Made by a program: the position numbers and the translations under genes | Shown here: in pieces, positions 1-8,208 of the stretch | How positions within the stretch are numbered: position 1 is the first letter of the stretch | Layout of the letters: each line of letters opens with the position of its first letter | The notes under the pieces: generated by a model | The model's database searches: none | Seen by the model: the letters and a program-made list of their open reading frames with translations, nothing else | What the model was told of the DNA's origin: nothing | Origin: Candidatus Gastranaerophilales bacterium | GTDB taxonomy: Bacteria > Cyanobacteriota > Vampirovibrionia > Gastranaerophilales > Gastranaerophilaceae | Direction of reading: 5' to 3' | Assembly (NCBI GenBank): GCA_944325605.1 | Contig: CALVAX010000002.1 | Location: 124,001-188,000, forward strand | Length of the DNA stretch: 64,000 nucleotides

Positions 1-333
1 GATAATATAGCCGATATTGTAATTCAGGGGCATACGGATTCTCAGTCTTATGCAGGACTCAAGACAAAGGATGAACAATTTGCAAAGAATATGGAATTGA
101 GTTTGTTGAGGGCAAATTCCGTTGCTAAATATGCGATTTTAAAGACTAATTATGACAAAAAGAACAGTGAAAAACTTCGCAAAATGCTTGTCGTAGAAGG
201 AAAAAGCTTTTCCGATCCGATTATTGTCGACGGGAAAGAAGATTATAATAAAAGCCGTCGTGTAGAATTGAAACTGAGAGTTAAGGCACGAAATTTTGCA
301 CAGGTGTTCGGATTGAATTTTGGAAATGATTAA
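1..333 (+). CDS. OmpA-family C-terminal domain protein, 3' part
   Basis: The reading frame is open from the first base of the window, so the gene begins outside it; only the last 110 residues are visible. They read as the C-terminal half of an OmpA/MotB-like peptidoglycan-binding domain: a strand with IVIQGHTDS, a helix with [11 protein letters not shown], and the closing [10 protein letters not shown], which is the usual NRRVEI-type end of the fold. Such domains hold outer-membrane or motor proteins to the peptidoglycan. The N-terminal region that would tell a porin, a lipoprotein or a stator-like protein apart is missing. The stop codon overlaps the ATG of the next gene (ATGATTAA), which suggests translational coupling. 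Confidence 0.8.
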   Translation, partial: DNIADIVIQGHTDSQSYAGLKTKDEQFAKNMELSLLRANSVAKYAILKTNYDKKNSEKLRKMLVVEGKSFSDPIIVDGKEDYNKSRRVELKLRVKARNFAQVFGLNFGND

Positions 334-1687
334 CGAGAATTATATATTAGAAACAATAAATATGATTAAGCTTTACAATCTTGATATAAGGACTGTAACG
401 CTTGCATTGAGTTTGAGAGATTGTATAGACTCTGATGTTGAAAAAGTTTGCGAAAATATTTATAACAAGATTAAAAAGTATGCTAAAAATCTTGTGGAAT
501 ATGCAAATGAGTTGGAAAATGAATATTCTATTCCGATAATTAATAAAAGAATTTCTGTAACACCAGTATCTTTAATAGGCGAGGCTTGCAAAAATCCTGA
601 TTATGTAAAAATAGCCCAAACTCTTGATATGGCAGGTAAAGAAGTAGGAGTGAATTTTATCGGAGGCTTTTCGGCGCTGGTGGAGAAAGGATGCACAAAG
701 GGCGACCGGCTTTTGATAGAAAGTATTCCGGAAGCATTGTCACGGACAGACTTTTTATGTTCTTCAGTTAATCTTGCGTCTTCCAAGGCCGGAATAAATA
801 TGGATGCGGTTTTGAAAATGGCAGAAATAATCAAAAAATCCGCAGAATTAACAAAAGATAAAGATTGTATCGGGGCAGCAAAGCTTGTATGTTTCTGTAA
901 TTCTCCCGGGGACAATCCGTTTATGGCAGGGGCTTTTTGCGGCTTTGGAGAACCTGAATGCGCATTGAACGTCGGGGTTTCAGGCCCGGGGGTAGTGAGA
1001 GCCGCAATAGAAAGTTTACCTGAGGATGCGGATATGAGCGTTCTGGCAAATAAAATCAAACAAATTGCTTTCAAAATTACAACAACAGGAGAACTCGTCG
1101 GCAGAAAACTGGCCAAAAGACTTGAAATTCCATTTGGAGTAATAGATTTGTCGCTTGCGCCGACTCCTGCAATCGGGGATAGTGTAGCAGGAATTTTTCA
1201 GGCAATGGGGCTTGAGCATGCCGGCGCGCACGGAACGACAGCGGCACTTGCTATGCTGAATGATGCTGTAAAAAAAGGCGGGATTATGGCAAGTTCGCAT
1301 GTAGGCGGATTATCAGGAGCTTTTATTCCTGTGTCTGAAGATGCAGGAATGATTGAGGCTGCATCAAGGGGCTGTTTGACTTTTGATAAACTTGAAGCGA
1401 TGACTTCAGTTTGTTCTGTCGGGCTTGATATGATTGCAATTCCCGGAGATACTCCTGTCGATACTATTGCAGGCATAATTGCCGATGAAATGGCTATCGG
1501 GATGATTAACAAAAAAACAACCGCTGTCAGAATTATTCCTGCAATCGGAAAATCTGCAGGTGACAGAGTTAGCTGGGGCGGATTGCTCGGAGAAGCTCCG
1601 ATTATGAAAGTAAACGGACTTTCATCTTCAGGATTTGTCAGGCGCGGAGGCAGAATCCCTGCTCCTATTCATTCGCTTAACAATTGA
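326..1687 (+). CDS. PFL family protein (DUF711/UPF0210)
   Basis: A 453-residue protein of the DUF711/UPF0210 family, named after its structural relation to pyruvate formate-lyase. The N-terminus [20 protein letters not shown] and the internal [32 protein letters not shown] and [15 protein letters not shown] stretches match how these proteins usually read, and the length is normal. The biochemical role of the family is not established, so none is given. The upstream TTG at 320 is less likely than the ATG at 326, which overlaps the preceding stop by 8 bases and places the family N-terminus correctly. In many genomes this gene follows a small ACT-domain gene; here it follows an OmpA-like gene instead. 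Confidence 0.9.
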   Translation: MINENYILETINMIKLYNLDIRTVTLALSLRDCIDSDVEKVCENIYNKIKKYAKNLVEYANELENEYSIPIINKRISVTPVSLIGEACKNPDYVKIAQTLDMAGKEVGVNFIGGFSALVEKGCTKGDRLLIESIPEALSRTDFLCSSVNLASSKAGINMDAVLKMAEIIKKSAELTKDKDCIGAAKLVCFCNSPGDNPFMAGAFCGFGEPECALNVGVSGPGVVRAAIESLPEDADMSVLANKIKQIAFKITTTGELVGRKLAKRLEIPFGVIDLSLAPTPAIGDSVAGIFQAMGLEHAGAHGTTAALAMLNDAVKKGGIMASSHVGGLSGAFIPVSEDAGMIEAASRGCLTFDKLEAMTSVCSVGLDMIAIPGDTPVDTIAGIIADEMAIGMINKKTTAVRIIPAIGKSAGDRVSWGGLLGEAPIMKVNGLSSSGFVRRGGRIPAPIHSLNN

Positions 1688-1732
1688 TAATAAGACAGGT
1701 ATGAAAATATTGTAGTTATATAAGGTATATTA

Positions 1733-2053
1733 ATGGCAAAATCACTTCATGAGTTAGAGTTAAATTTAAAAAATTACATTATAGACTGTCATTCAAACTA
1801 TAAAGGTTTAAAAAACGTTGCAGTCGAAAGATATAACAACTTAAGATTATCTATGGATCCGGAGATTTATCAGACATATCATATAGTAATCCGTATCGGA
1901 ATTTCAGAGGCTGTAATGATTTTACCGGAGGCTCTTATATTTACCGGAACATTAGGTATGGATGAAAAATATGTTCAAAGATGGCTTCAGCTTCCTGCAG
2001 TTCAGCAGGAATTAAGTTCTCATTGGAGTAATTGCAGGTTGTATTCAGCTTAA
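1733..2053 (+). CDS. unknown small protein, tandem paralogue A
   Basis: A 106-residue soluble protein with no signal peptide or membrane segment. I do not recognise the family. It is clearly paralogous to the next gene over its whole length. Shared signatures are NYKGLKNVAVERYNNL near residue 25, HIVIRIGISEA near residue 55, and GTLGMDEKYVQRW near residue 80. The conserved RYNNL and LGMDE-YV-W blocks suggest one compact alpha/beta fold rather than repeats. A short AAGG lies before the ATG. It is separated from the PFL gene by 45 bases. Confidence 0.8.
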   Translation: MAKSLHELELNLKNYIIDCHSNYKGLKNVAVERYNNLRLSMDPEIYQTYHIVIRIGISEAVMILPEALIFTGTLGMDEKYVQRWLQLPAVQQELSSHWSNCRLYSA

Positions 2054-2067
2054 GAATATGTTATAAT
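2039..2067 (+). promoter_or_regulatory. sigma70-like promoter for paralogue B
   Basis: TTGTAT and a perfect TATAAT are separated by 17 bases at the very end of the preceding gene. The start codon at 2101 lies 33 bases after the -10 box. Paralogue B can therefore be expressed separately from paralogue A. Confidence 0.55.
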
Positions 2068-2100
2068 AATAGTATTATCGTATATGATCGGGTGAGAACA

Positions 2101-2430
2101 ATGGGTAAAACATTTAACGAGCTGGCATCGGATTTAAAAGATTATATTGTGGAAAAGCACTCAAACTATCGAGGCTTAAAGCACTTGAGTCTTCAAAGGT
2201 ATAACAACCTTACCGTAAGTATGAATTCAAGACGTTACGGGCAGCCTCATGTAATAATAAGAGTAGGCATATCTGAAGCTGCTTTCACAATCCCTTATGT
2301 TAACAAGATTGACGGCGGGTTAGGCATGGACGAAAGATATGTAATGCAATGGATTGGTACGGATGTAGTACTTCAATCTCTTAATGATCAATGGAAGCTT
2401 ATTAAACTTGCAGAACTGGATAATTCTTAG
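2101..2430 (+). CDS. unknown small protein, tandem paralogue B
   Basis: A 109-residue paralogue of the upstream gene, sharing NYRGLKHLSLQRYNNL, HVIIRVGISEA and GGLGMDERYVMQW. The middle of the protein and the last 15 residues diverge. I chose the ATG at 2101 because the homology with paralogue A starts exactly there (MGKTF against MAKSL). An in-frame ATG at 2032 would add 23 residues that overlap the previous gene and its promoter. The stop overlaps the uvrC stop on the other strand by 3 bases, so the two genes converge with no room for a terminator between them. Function unknown. Confidence 0.8.
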   Translation: MGKTFNELASDLKDYIVEKHSNYRGLKHLSLQRYNNLTVSMNSRRYGQPHVIIRVGISEAAFTIPYVNKIDGGLGMDERYVMQWIGTDVVLQSLNDQWKLIKLAELDNS

Positions 2431-4097
2431 TCTGTTTTGGGTTTAGTCATTGTTTTTGATCTTAAATTCCTGTGATATGTAATTGCAAACCTGTGCGCTT
2501 CATCTCTTATTCTCTGGAATAAAAAGAGAGCACTGGAATTTTGCGGAAGAATTACCGGATCTGATTTTTTAGGCAGAAATACTTCTTCATGTTTTTTCGC
2601 AAGACTTACAACATCTATACCTGTGACTCCGAGTTCTTCAATAATCTGCATCACGCTTGACAGCTGGCCTTTTCCGCCGTCAATTATCATTAAATCAGGT
2701 TTATCCCAGTTTTTATCTCCAAGGTGTTTGAGCCGGCGGGTCAGAACTTCTTTCATAGACAGAAAGTCATCAGGTTTGCCTTCTGTCGTGCGGATTTTGA
2801 ATTTCTTGTATTCAGATTTTTTACTCTGTCCGTTAATGAAGGTAATCATTGAGGCTACAGTGTTTGTGCCTTGTATATGCGAAATATCGTAGCATTCAAT
2901 CCTGTGCGGGAAATTTTTGAGATGTAATTTTTCCGCAAGATATGAGCCGATTTCATTAAAATCATCACGAATTTTGGACATTTTTTTGAGTTTGGCGTTA
3001 TCAAGCACAACTCTGGCGTTTTTGTCCGCAAGCGACTGAAGTTCTTTTCCCTGTGCTGATTTGCCATAGCTTATTTTTACTTTCTTTTTGGCTAATATTT
3101 CAAGCCATTCTTCGTAAAGTGCTTTTTCTCCGATGTTTTCCAGTTCATTGGAAACTATCTTATCAGGGTAGCCGAGTGTCAGAGAATTGTAATATTCCTT
3201 GAAGAATGTTGCAAAAAATTCGGTTTTATCTTCTTCTTCAACCTCGTAGACAAAATCTTTTTTATCAATCAGCCTTCCTTCTCTTATCATCAAAATTACA
3301 ATTGCAAAGATGCCGTCTTCAGAGAGGAATGAGATTATGTCTTCATTTAGTTTTGTATTTTCGTAGACTACCTGTTGTTTTTCGAGTGTTTTCTTCAAAT
3401 CGAGGTAGCTGTCACGGAGCCTTGCTGCTTTTTCAAATTGTTCTTCTGCGGCATATTTTTCCATGCGGGTTTTAATTTGTTCCATCAGTTCTGATTGTTT
3501 GCCGGAGAGAAAAAGTTCTGCCTGATGTACAAGCGCTTTGTATTCTTCGCTGGAAACTTTTCCCTGACAGGGAGCCATACAGCGTCCTATGTGGTAATAA
3601 AGGCATGGACGATCTTTGAATTTCGGGCTTTTGCATTGCTTTAGAGGAAAAATTTTCTTCAGAAAATCAAGTGTAGAATACATTGCGCGTATGTCTGTGT
3701 AAGGGCCGTAGTATCTGCCTTTTTCGGGGTTCATATTTTTTTTGCGGACAACCTGAATGCGCGGAAAATCTTCGTCTGTAATCAAAAAATACGGGTATTT
3801 TTTGTCGTCTTTCAGAAGAATATTATATTTAGGCTTATGTTTTTTAATCAGATGGCTTTCAAGTATGAGTGCTTCAACTTCGGTGTTTGTGATTATATAC
3901 TCAAGCCGTTCAATTTGTGATACAAGCACCTGAACTTTGACGCTGTCGTGGTGTTTTTTGTTAAAGTAACTCATAACCCGGCGCTTGAGAATTTTTGCTT
4001 TCCCGACGTAGATAATCTCGTTATCTTTGTTGTAATAAATATAACAGCCCGGAAGCGATGGTAAAAGTTTTAAAGTTTGCCGCAAATTTTCATTCAT
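2427..4097 (-). CDS. uvrC: UvrC, excinuclease subunit C, lacking the C-terminal HhH region
   Basis: Nucleotide-excision repair endonuclease that cuts on both sides of a UvrB-marked lesion. The 556 residues show the GIY-YIG nuclease at the N-terminus (LPGCYIYYNK, IIYVGKAKILKRRV), a central UvrB-binding UVR motif near residues 205-240 (EEQFEKAARLRDSYLDL), and the RNase H-like nuclease (YDISHIQG, IDGGKGQL, RDEAHRFA) with its expected acidic and histidine residues. The protein ends about 15 residues after RDEAHRFA. Most bacterial UvrC proteins continue for 60 or so residues as a tandem helix-hairpin-helix DNA-binding region, which is absent here. The ATG lies 20 bases after the stop of the preceding regulator gene, so it looks like the last gene of a kinase-regulator-uvrC operon. 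Confidence 0.95.
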   Translation of the reverse strand: MNENLRQTLKLLPSLPGCYIYYNKDNEIIYVGKAKILKRRVMSYFNKKHHDSVKVQVLVSQIERLEYIITNTEVEALILESHLIKKHKPKYNILLKDDKKYPYFLITDEDFPRIQVVRKKNMNPEKGRYYGPYTDIRAMYSTLDFLKKIFPLKQCKSPKFKDRPCLYYHIGRCMAPCQGKVSSEEYKALVHQAELFLSGKQSELMEQIKTRMEKYAAEEQFEKAARLRDSYLDLKKTLEKQQVVYENTKLNEDIISFLSEDGIFAIVILMIREGRLIDKKDFVYEVEEEDKTEFFATFFKEYYNSLTLGYPDKIVSNELENIGEKALYEEWLEILAKKKVKISYGKSAQGKELQSLADKNARVVLDNAKLKKMSKIRDDFNEIGSYLAEKLHLKNFPHRIECYDISHIQGTNTVASMITFINGQSKKSEYKKFKIRTTEGKPDDFLSMKEVLTRRLKHLGDKNWDKPDLMIIDGGKGQLSSVMQIIEELGVTGIDVVSLAKKHEEVFLPKKSDPVILPQNSSALFLFQRIRDEAHRFAITYHRNLRSKTMTKPKTD

Positions 4098-4116
4098 AAG
4101 CCTGTTACCGTAATTA

Positions 4117-5421
4117 TCAGAAATTCACTTCTTCAATAAAAATGCCGACCCATTTGACAAGATTTGAAAGTTCGTATGGTTTTGGAAGATAAAGATCCGC
4201 CCCGCAGTTCAGGATAAGTTCTTTGTCATGCAAAACGGAGGTCATAATTATTTTTGTGTTTTTGAATTCCTGATTTTCCCTCAATTTTTTACAAATTCCT
4301 AACCCTTTTAAATCATCTGCACTGCCGGCATCAAGAATAATAACGGCAGGAGCGGAGCCGTAATTTTCAAAACCTTCATGGTGTTCTATTATGGTTGTCT
4401 GGTACCCCTGAAGTTCAAGAATTGTTTTCAGGAGAACTTTCATTGCCTCATCAGGTTCAATGACGACAATTTTGTTGTTAAAAATATTTTCTTCAACTGA
4501 ATTTTTGCCTGAAATTTTGGCTCTTTCTATCAGGTAGTTTGACCTGTCCGGAAGATTTGCAAGATTATGGATATGAACAAGTGAAGTTAAAAGGGTATTT
4601 ACCTCTGTGTATTTCCGGAATTCATTTGTTACAACGCCGATAGTTGTATGTACAAATCCGGATCTTCTGCCGGCAAGATCATCACCTTCAACAATTATGT
4701 AACCGCGGTTAATATCGGGCTGGGAGTAGAATTTCCGGGCAACAGAATCGAATGCAAAAGTTAGAAAATTTGCAATTTTTTCAGCTTTTAGCGGGTTGGT
4801 AATGATGATAAAATCGTTTTCAGAAAGTCCGCCAAGATAATCTTTTTCACTTAGCGCAGATTTTATGATTGCGCAGAAGGTTTGGATGAGTTTATCCGAG
4901 GCAAGTGCGGTGTAAGTTTCTTTATAGGTTTTGAAATTTTCAATACTTACATAAAGACATCCCCAGAGGCCTTTAGAAGTTACCGTGCGTCTTAAGGCGC
5001 GCATTGTGTAATTTTTGTTTGGCAGAAGACTCTTGCTGTCCAGATTAGACTCAAATTCCCGTCTTAAATGCGCTTTCATCCTCATGACAAACTCTTCACT
5101 GTTTACCGGTTCGCTCAAAAAATCATCAGCCCCGCAGCTAAGTGCATCCAGCCTGTCCTGAATTTCCGAGGATTTGGAAAGCGCTACGATTACGGGGCGC
5201 ATGTTGTATGTCAGAGCACGGATTTTTTTACAATAATCCCCGGGATTTCCGTCTATGCTGTCTGAAATTATTATTAAATCAGGCTCTTTGTCCTGAATAA
5301 TTTTCATGGCAGAAAGCAGGCTCCGGCTGATGATTACGGTTGAAAGTTCATTTTCCAGCAGTTTTTTGTATTTGACTGAAAGTTCACGGCGTTTGTCGAT
5401 AATAAGAGTTACATACTGCAT
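4117..5421 (-). CDS. REC - degenerate GGDEF-like - REC response regulator
   Basis: A 434-residue cytoplasmic signalling protein. Residues 1-115 form a receiver-like domain (DLIIISDSIDG, with ALSCGADDFLSEPV as the conserved lysine region changed to SEP). Residues about 140-290 resemble a diguanylate cyclase fold (GLWGCLYVSIENFK, DKLIQTFCAIIKSAL), but the GGDEF position reads GGLSENDF, so cyclase activity is not expected. Residues about 315-432 are a second receiver (KIVVIEPDEAMKVLLKTIL, AVIILDAGSAD, GADLYLPKPYELSNLV) with an Asp at the phosphoacceptor position and the KP lysine. It overlaps the kinase gene upstream by 13 bases, so that kinase is its likely partner. Confidence 0.85.
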   Translation of the reverse strand: MQYVTLIIDKRRELSVKYKKLLENELSTVIISRSLLSAMKIIQDKEPDLIIISDSIDGNPGDYCKKIRALTYNMRPVIVALSKSSEIQDRLDALSCGADDFLSEPVNSEEFVMRMKAHLRREFESNLDSKSLLPNKNYTMRALRRTVTSKGLWGCLYVSIENFKTYKETYTALASDKLIQTFCAIIKSALSEKDYLGGLSENDFIIITNPLKAEKIANFLTFAFDSVARKFYSQPDINRGYIIVEGDDLAGRRSGFVHTTIGVVTNEFRKYTEVNTLLTSLVHIHNLANLPDRSNYLIERAKISGKNSVEENIFNNKIVVIEPDEAMKVLLKTILELQGYQTTIIEHHEGFENYGSAPAVIILDAGSADDLKGLGICKKLRENQEFKNTKIIMTSVLHDKELILNCGADLYLPKPYELSNLVKWVGIFIEEVNF

Positions 5422-6155
5422 TTTGCCCTCGCTTGTTTTTCAACATCGCTTGCGGGCATCAGAATTTCAAATGTTGTTATATATCTGCCGTTTTTATCCG
5501 GAGTTGATTTTACGGAAATTTTTCCGCCCATTTTTTCAACAAGTGTTTTTGTAATGTATAGTCCAAGCCCGCTCCCTTGAACCTTACGGGTCAGCGGATT
5601 GTCCAGTCTTGAAAATTTAGTGAAGATTTTGTCGTAGTCTTCTTCATTTATACCGATGCCTGTGTTTGTTATTTTTGTTGACACAAGGTCTTCGCTGCCG
5701 GAAAATCCTGTTTTAATATATATGGTAGAATTTTCGTCGCCGTATTTTGCGGCATTCTCAGTTAAATTTGTTATTATCTGAAGAAATTTATCTTTGTCTG
5801 CCAGAATTGCGGGAGTATTAGGGGCAGATTCGACAACAAAATTTTTATCCGGATACTGGCTTTTTATTACGGCAACTGCCATTTGGGCAACAGGTTGTAT
5901 AGAAATTTCTTTCATCACCATGTTATCTTTGCCGTGGGAAAGTTTGGTGGCTGAAAGCATGTTCTCTACAAGATTTATCAACCTGTTAGACTGCTCTTCA
6001 ATTATTTTTAAGAATTTTTTTTTGCTGTCGTCATCAAGTTTGTCCCATGAGGCAAGCATTGTCTGAGAAAATCCTCTTATTGATGTTAAAGGAGTCCGCA
6101 ATTCGTGGCTTACTGTTGAGATGAAATCTTCATAATTTTTTTCAATATCGCTCAT
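5409..6155 (-). CDS. minimal soluble sensor histidine kinase
   Basis: A 248-residue kinase consisting only of the catalytic core. The phosphoacceptor is His17 in STVSHELRTPLTSIRG, and the ATP-binding domain has N, G1 and G2 boxes (NLTENAAKYGD, ITNTGIGI, GSGLGLYITKTLVEKMGG). There is no sensor domain, transmembrane segment or HAMP, so input must come from a partner protein or from the adjacent regulator. It heads a minus-strand operon with the dual-receiver regulator and uvrC. No Shine-Dalgarno lies before the ATG, and a TATAAT box sits 6 bases upstream, so a leaderless transcript is predicted. The core resembles that of the membrane kinase at 40.9-42.6 kb. Confidence 0.92.
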   Translation of the reverse strand: MSDIEKNYEDFISTVSHELRTPLTSIRGFSQTMLASWDKLDDDSKKKFLKIIEEQSNRLINLVENMLSATKLSHGKDNMVMKEISIQPVAQMAVAVIKSQYPDKNFVVESAPNTPAILADKDKFLQIITNLTENAAKYGDENSTIYIKTGFSGSEDLVSTKITNTGIGINEEDYDKIFTKFSRLDNPLTRKVQGSGLGLYITKTLVEKMGGKISVKSTPDKNGRYITTFEILMPASDVEKQARAKCSM

Positions 6156-6161
6156 AAATTC

Positions 6162-6189
6162 ATTATAGCAAATTTTTATTGAATGTGAA
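6162..6189 (-). promoter_or_regulatory. promoter for a leaderless kinase-regulator-uvrC transcript
   Basis: On the minus strand TTCACA (five of six bases match TTGACA) is followed after 16 bases by TATAAT, with a TGC extended -10 just before it. The -10 box is separated from the ATG by the 6 bases GAATTT. Transcription starting 7 bases after the -10 would begin at the A of the start codon. Confidence 0.65.
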
Positions 6190-6239
6190 TACTACATCAT
6201 CCGGAGGATATTTACGGATAATTATTAAATAAATTCTTT

Positions 6240-6340
6240 TTGAAACCGTATACAAAAATATAGATATGAAAAACGAAAGTTTTTCATACCTCCTCCCCAA
6301 GTCTGGTAGCCGTTCTTATTAAAAAGACGGCTTTTTTTTA
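6240..6340 (+). ncRNA. candidate small structured RNA ending in a terminator
   Basis: In the gap between two divergent genes there is a perfect 10-bp stem closed by a GAAA tetraloop (6265-6274 paired with 6279-6288). A C-rich single-stranded stretch follows (CCTCCTCCCCAAG), then a second hairpin with AGCCGT/ACGGCT ending in eight Ts. No open frame is present. A TTGAAA at 6240 could be a -35 box but no good -10 follows, so the start is uncertain. It could be a free sRNA or a leader/attenuator of holA. I matched it to no known RNA family. Confidence 0.4.
6308..6340 (+). terminator. intrinsic terminator upstream of holA
   Basis: A stem AGCCGT/ACGGCT is followed by a T8 tract. It lies on the plus strand upstream of holA, where no annotated plus-strand gene precedes it. 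It therefore implies a short transcript or an attenuated leader. Confidence 0.65.
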
Positions 6341-6398
6341 TTCTGTATTTTTTATAATCAAATTTGTTTCGCCCTGCCGTTTGTGCTAATAATTAATT

Positions 6399-7355
6399 AT
6401 GGCAATTTATTTTTTCTACGGCGATGAAGATTTTAATATTGAAAAGGAAATCGGCAAACTTAAATCCGGACTTGATAAAAATTTTCTGGAAATGAGTTTC
6501 AAGACCTATGACAACCCGAAGTTTCCGGATTTAGTGTCAATTTTGCGATCCCAGCCAATGATGTTCGGGAAAATGCTTGTTGTTATAAATTGTCTTGATT
6601 ATTTCACAAAAACATTTGATGACAAACAGCTTAAAGAAATTGAGTCGGCATTGGAAAACAATAACGAAAACCTTGATATAGTTTTTGTTGCCTCATTACC
6701 GAGGGACGGCGGAAAAAAGCTTGACAGCCGCAAAAAACTTTTCAAGATGCTTTCAAAGCACAACGCAAAAGAATGCGCCTCAATTCCGGGTTATAAAACT
6801 GCAGAACTTGAGGACTGGGTTAAAAAATCGGCTAAATCTAAATCCTTAAAGATTAACCCCGATGCCGTGACGGCCTTGATTTTTCAGGTGGGAAACAATC
6901 TCCGTCAGCTTGACGGCGAGCTTGAAAAGCTTAAACTTATGTGCTATCCCGATAAAATTGCAACAAAAGAAATTGTTAAAGAAATTTGCATTTCCAATGA
7001 AGATTTGTTTGCGTTTTCGGATTATTTAATGACGGGTGAAAAAGACAAGGCGCTTCTTGAATACCACAAACTCTTAGAAAAAAAATATCCGCTTGAAATT
7101 CTTTCAACCCTCCAGACAATGCTGAGAAGATGGATAATTATTAAAGCAAAAGCGTCTGAGCTTTCACCGTTTGAACTTGGCAAACTCACAGGCCAGCATG
7201 AATATATTGTGAAACTTTCTATCCAAAAATTAAAAAAAACTAACCTGAAAGACCTTGTGAATATGAAAAAGAATTTAACTGAGGCTGAATTTAAAATCAA
7301 ATCAGGCCAGTCGTTTAATGTGGAAGATGAGGTGGAAAATGCTTTCCTCAAATAA
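6399..7355 (+). CDS. holA: DNA polymerase III subunit delta
   Basis: Clamp-loader subunit that opens the beta sliding clamp. The 318 residues begin MAIYFFYGDEDFNIEKEI, the typical N-terminus of the delta AAA+-like module. They continue with the SQPMMFGKMLVVI strand region (residues 50-65) and the middle domain with GNNLRQLDGELEKLKL (about residues 168-183), a hallmark of HolA. The C-terminal collar helices follow. Length is normal. It has no Shine-Dalgarno, but an AATAAT-like -10 lies about 5 bases before the ATG. holB starts inside its 3' end, so the two clamp-loader subunits are co-translated. Confidence 0.93.
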   Translation: MAIYFFYGDEDFNIEKEIGKLKSGLDKNFLEMSFKTYDNPKFPDLVSILRSQPMMFGKMLVVINCLDYFTKTFDDKQLKEIESALENNNENLDIVFVASLPRDGGKKLDSRKKLFKMLSKHNAKECASIPGYKTAELEDWVKKSAKSKSLKINPDAVTALIFQVGNNLRQLDGELEKLKLMCYPDKIATKEIVKEICISNEDLFAFSDYLMTGEKDKALLEYHKLLEKKYPLEILSTLQTMLRRWIIIKAKASELSPFELGKLTGQHEYIVKLSIQKLKKTNLKDLVNMKKNLTEAEFKIKSGQSFNVEDEVENAFLK

Positions 7356-8208
7356 AATCAGAGAAGATTATCCAAAATTAATCGAATATTTTGAAAGCGG
7401 GATTAACAATTCTGAAAGAAGCATTGCACACTGTATTCTTCTTTACGGAAATGACCTGAATGCTCAGTATCAAATAGCTCTGGAGGTTGCCCGCATGCTG
7501 AACTGCAAGGGTGATCATACACCGGATTGCGAATGTTTGAACTGCCGCTGGATTAGAGAAAACAATCACCCGGAAGTCAGAACGATTTCCAAAGCAGACA
7601 ATAAACCCGCAGACGACGACGCTAAAACCGTAATTTCCATTGCGCAGGCAAGAATGATTAAAAACGATCTTCTTGTTACTTCTCCCTATCACAGGGTTCT
7701 TATCTTCTGTGACAAAGATAAAGACGGAAATATCTGTCCTCTGAATGAAATAAATTTTCCGGAAGCCGCGGCTAATGCACTTTTAAAAACTTTTGAAGAA
7801 CCGCCTTCCGGCACGACTTTTTTCTTTTTGACAAAAGACAAAACAGATGTGATTACGACAGTTTTATCACGTGCCCAGAGCTTTTTTGTTCCGTCAAAAC
7901 TAGTTGAAGACAGAGATTTTTCAATTGTGAAAGACGCGATGGATTTCTATATGGAAATTGAGCGCAGTCAGGTGCTGGATTTTAATGAAAAACTTCTGGC
8001 GCTTGCACAGGAGCATGAACCGCTTACTATTTTAACACAGATGCAAAACTATCTTGCAGCGGTTGTTACAGGCGGAAATCTCAGTCGTGCAAAACAATAC
8101 GAATTTATTAAATATATGAAATTGATTGAAAAAGCAAAAAAAGAGTTTGAAGTGAACATGAATCCGCAGACGGTTTTTGAAACCCTGAGTTTTGATATGG
8201 TTTTGTAA
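7339..8208 (+). CDS. holB: DNA polymerase III subunit delta' (clamp loader)
   Basis: Clamp-loader stator subunit. Of 289 residues, the N-terminal AAA+ domain has the zinc-binding cysteine cluster (CKGDHTPDCECLNC, about residues 55-68) in place of a functional Walker A, as usual for delta'. It also has INFPEAAANALLKTFEEPP, the family signature, and TVLSRAQSFFV at the sensor-1 region. I use the ATG at 7339, which has AGGTGG at 6 bases, instead of the GTG at 7318. The start overlaps the holA stop by 17 bases. It is followed by a repeat island rather than another gene. Confidence 0.92.
   Translation: MLSSNKIREDYPKLIEYFESGINNSERSIAHCILLYGNDLNAQYQIALEVARMLNCKGDHTPDCECLNCRWIRENNHPEVRTISKADNKPADDDAKTVISIAQARMIKNDLLVTSPYHRVLIFCDKDKDGNICPLNEINFPEAAANALLKTFEEPPSGTTFFFLTKDKTDVITTVLSRAQSFFVPSKLVEDRDFSIVKDAMDFYMEIERSQVLDFNEKLLALAQEHEPLTILTQMQNYLAAVVTGGNLSRAKQYEFIKYMKLIEKAKKEFEVNMNPQTVFETLSFDMVL

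Noticed and set aside
2032-2100. Earlier ATG for paralogue B
   Set aside because: It would overlap the previous gene and the promoter, and alignment with paralogue A starts at 2101.
2427-2600. UvrC C-terminus lost by a frameshift
   Set aside because: No HhH-like coding was seen in other minus-strand frames past the stop, and that DNA is used by a plus-strand gene with clear paralogy.
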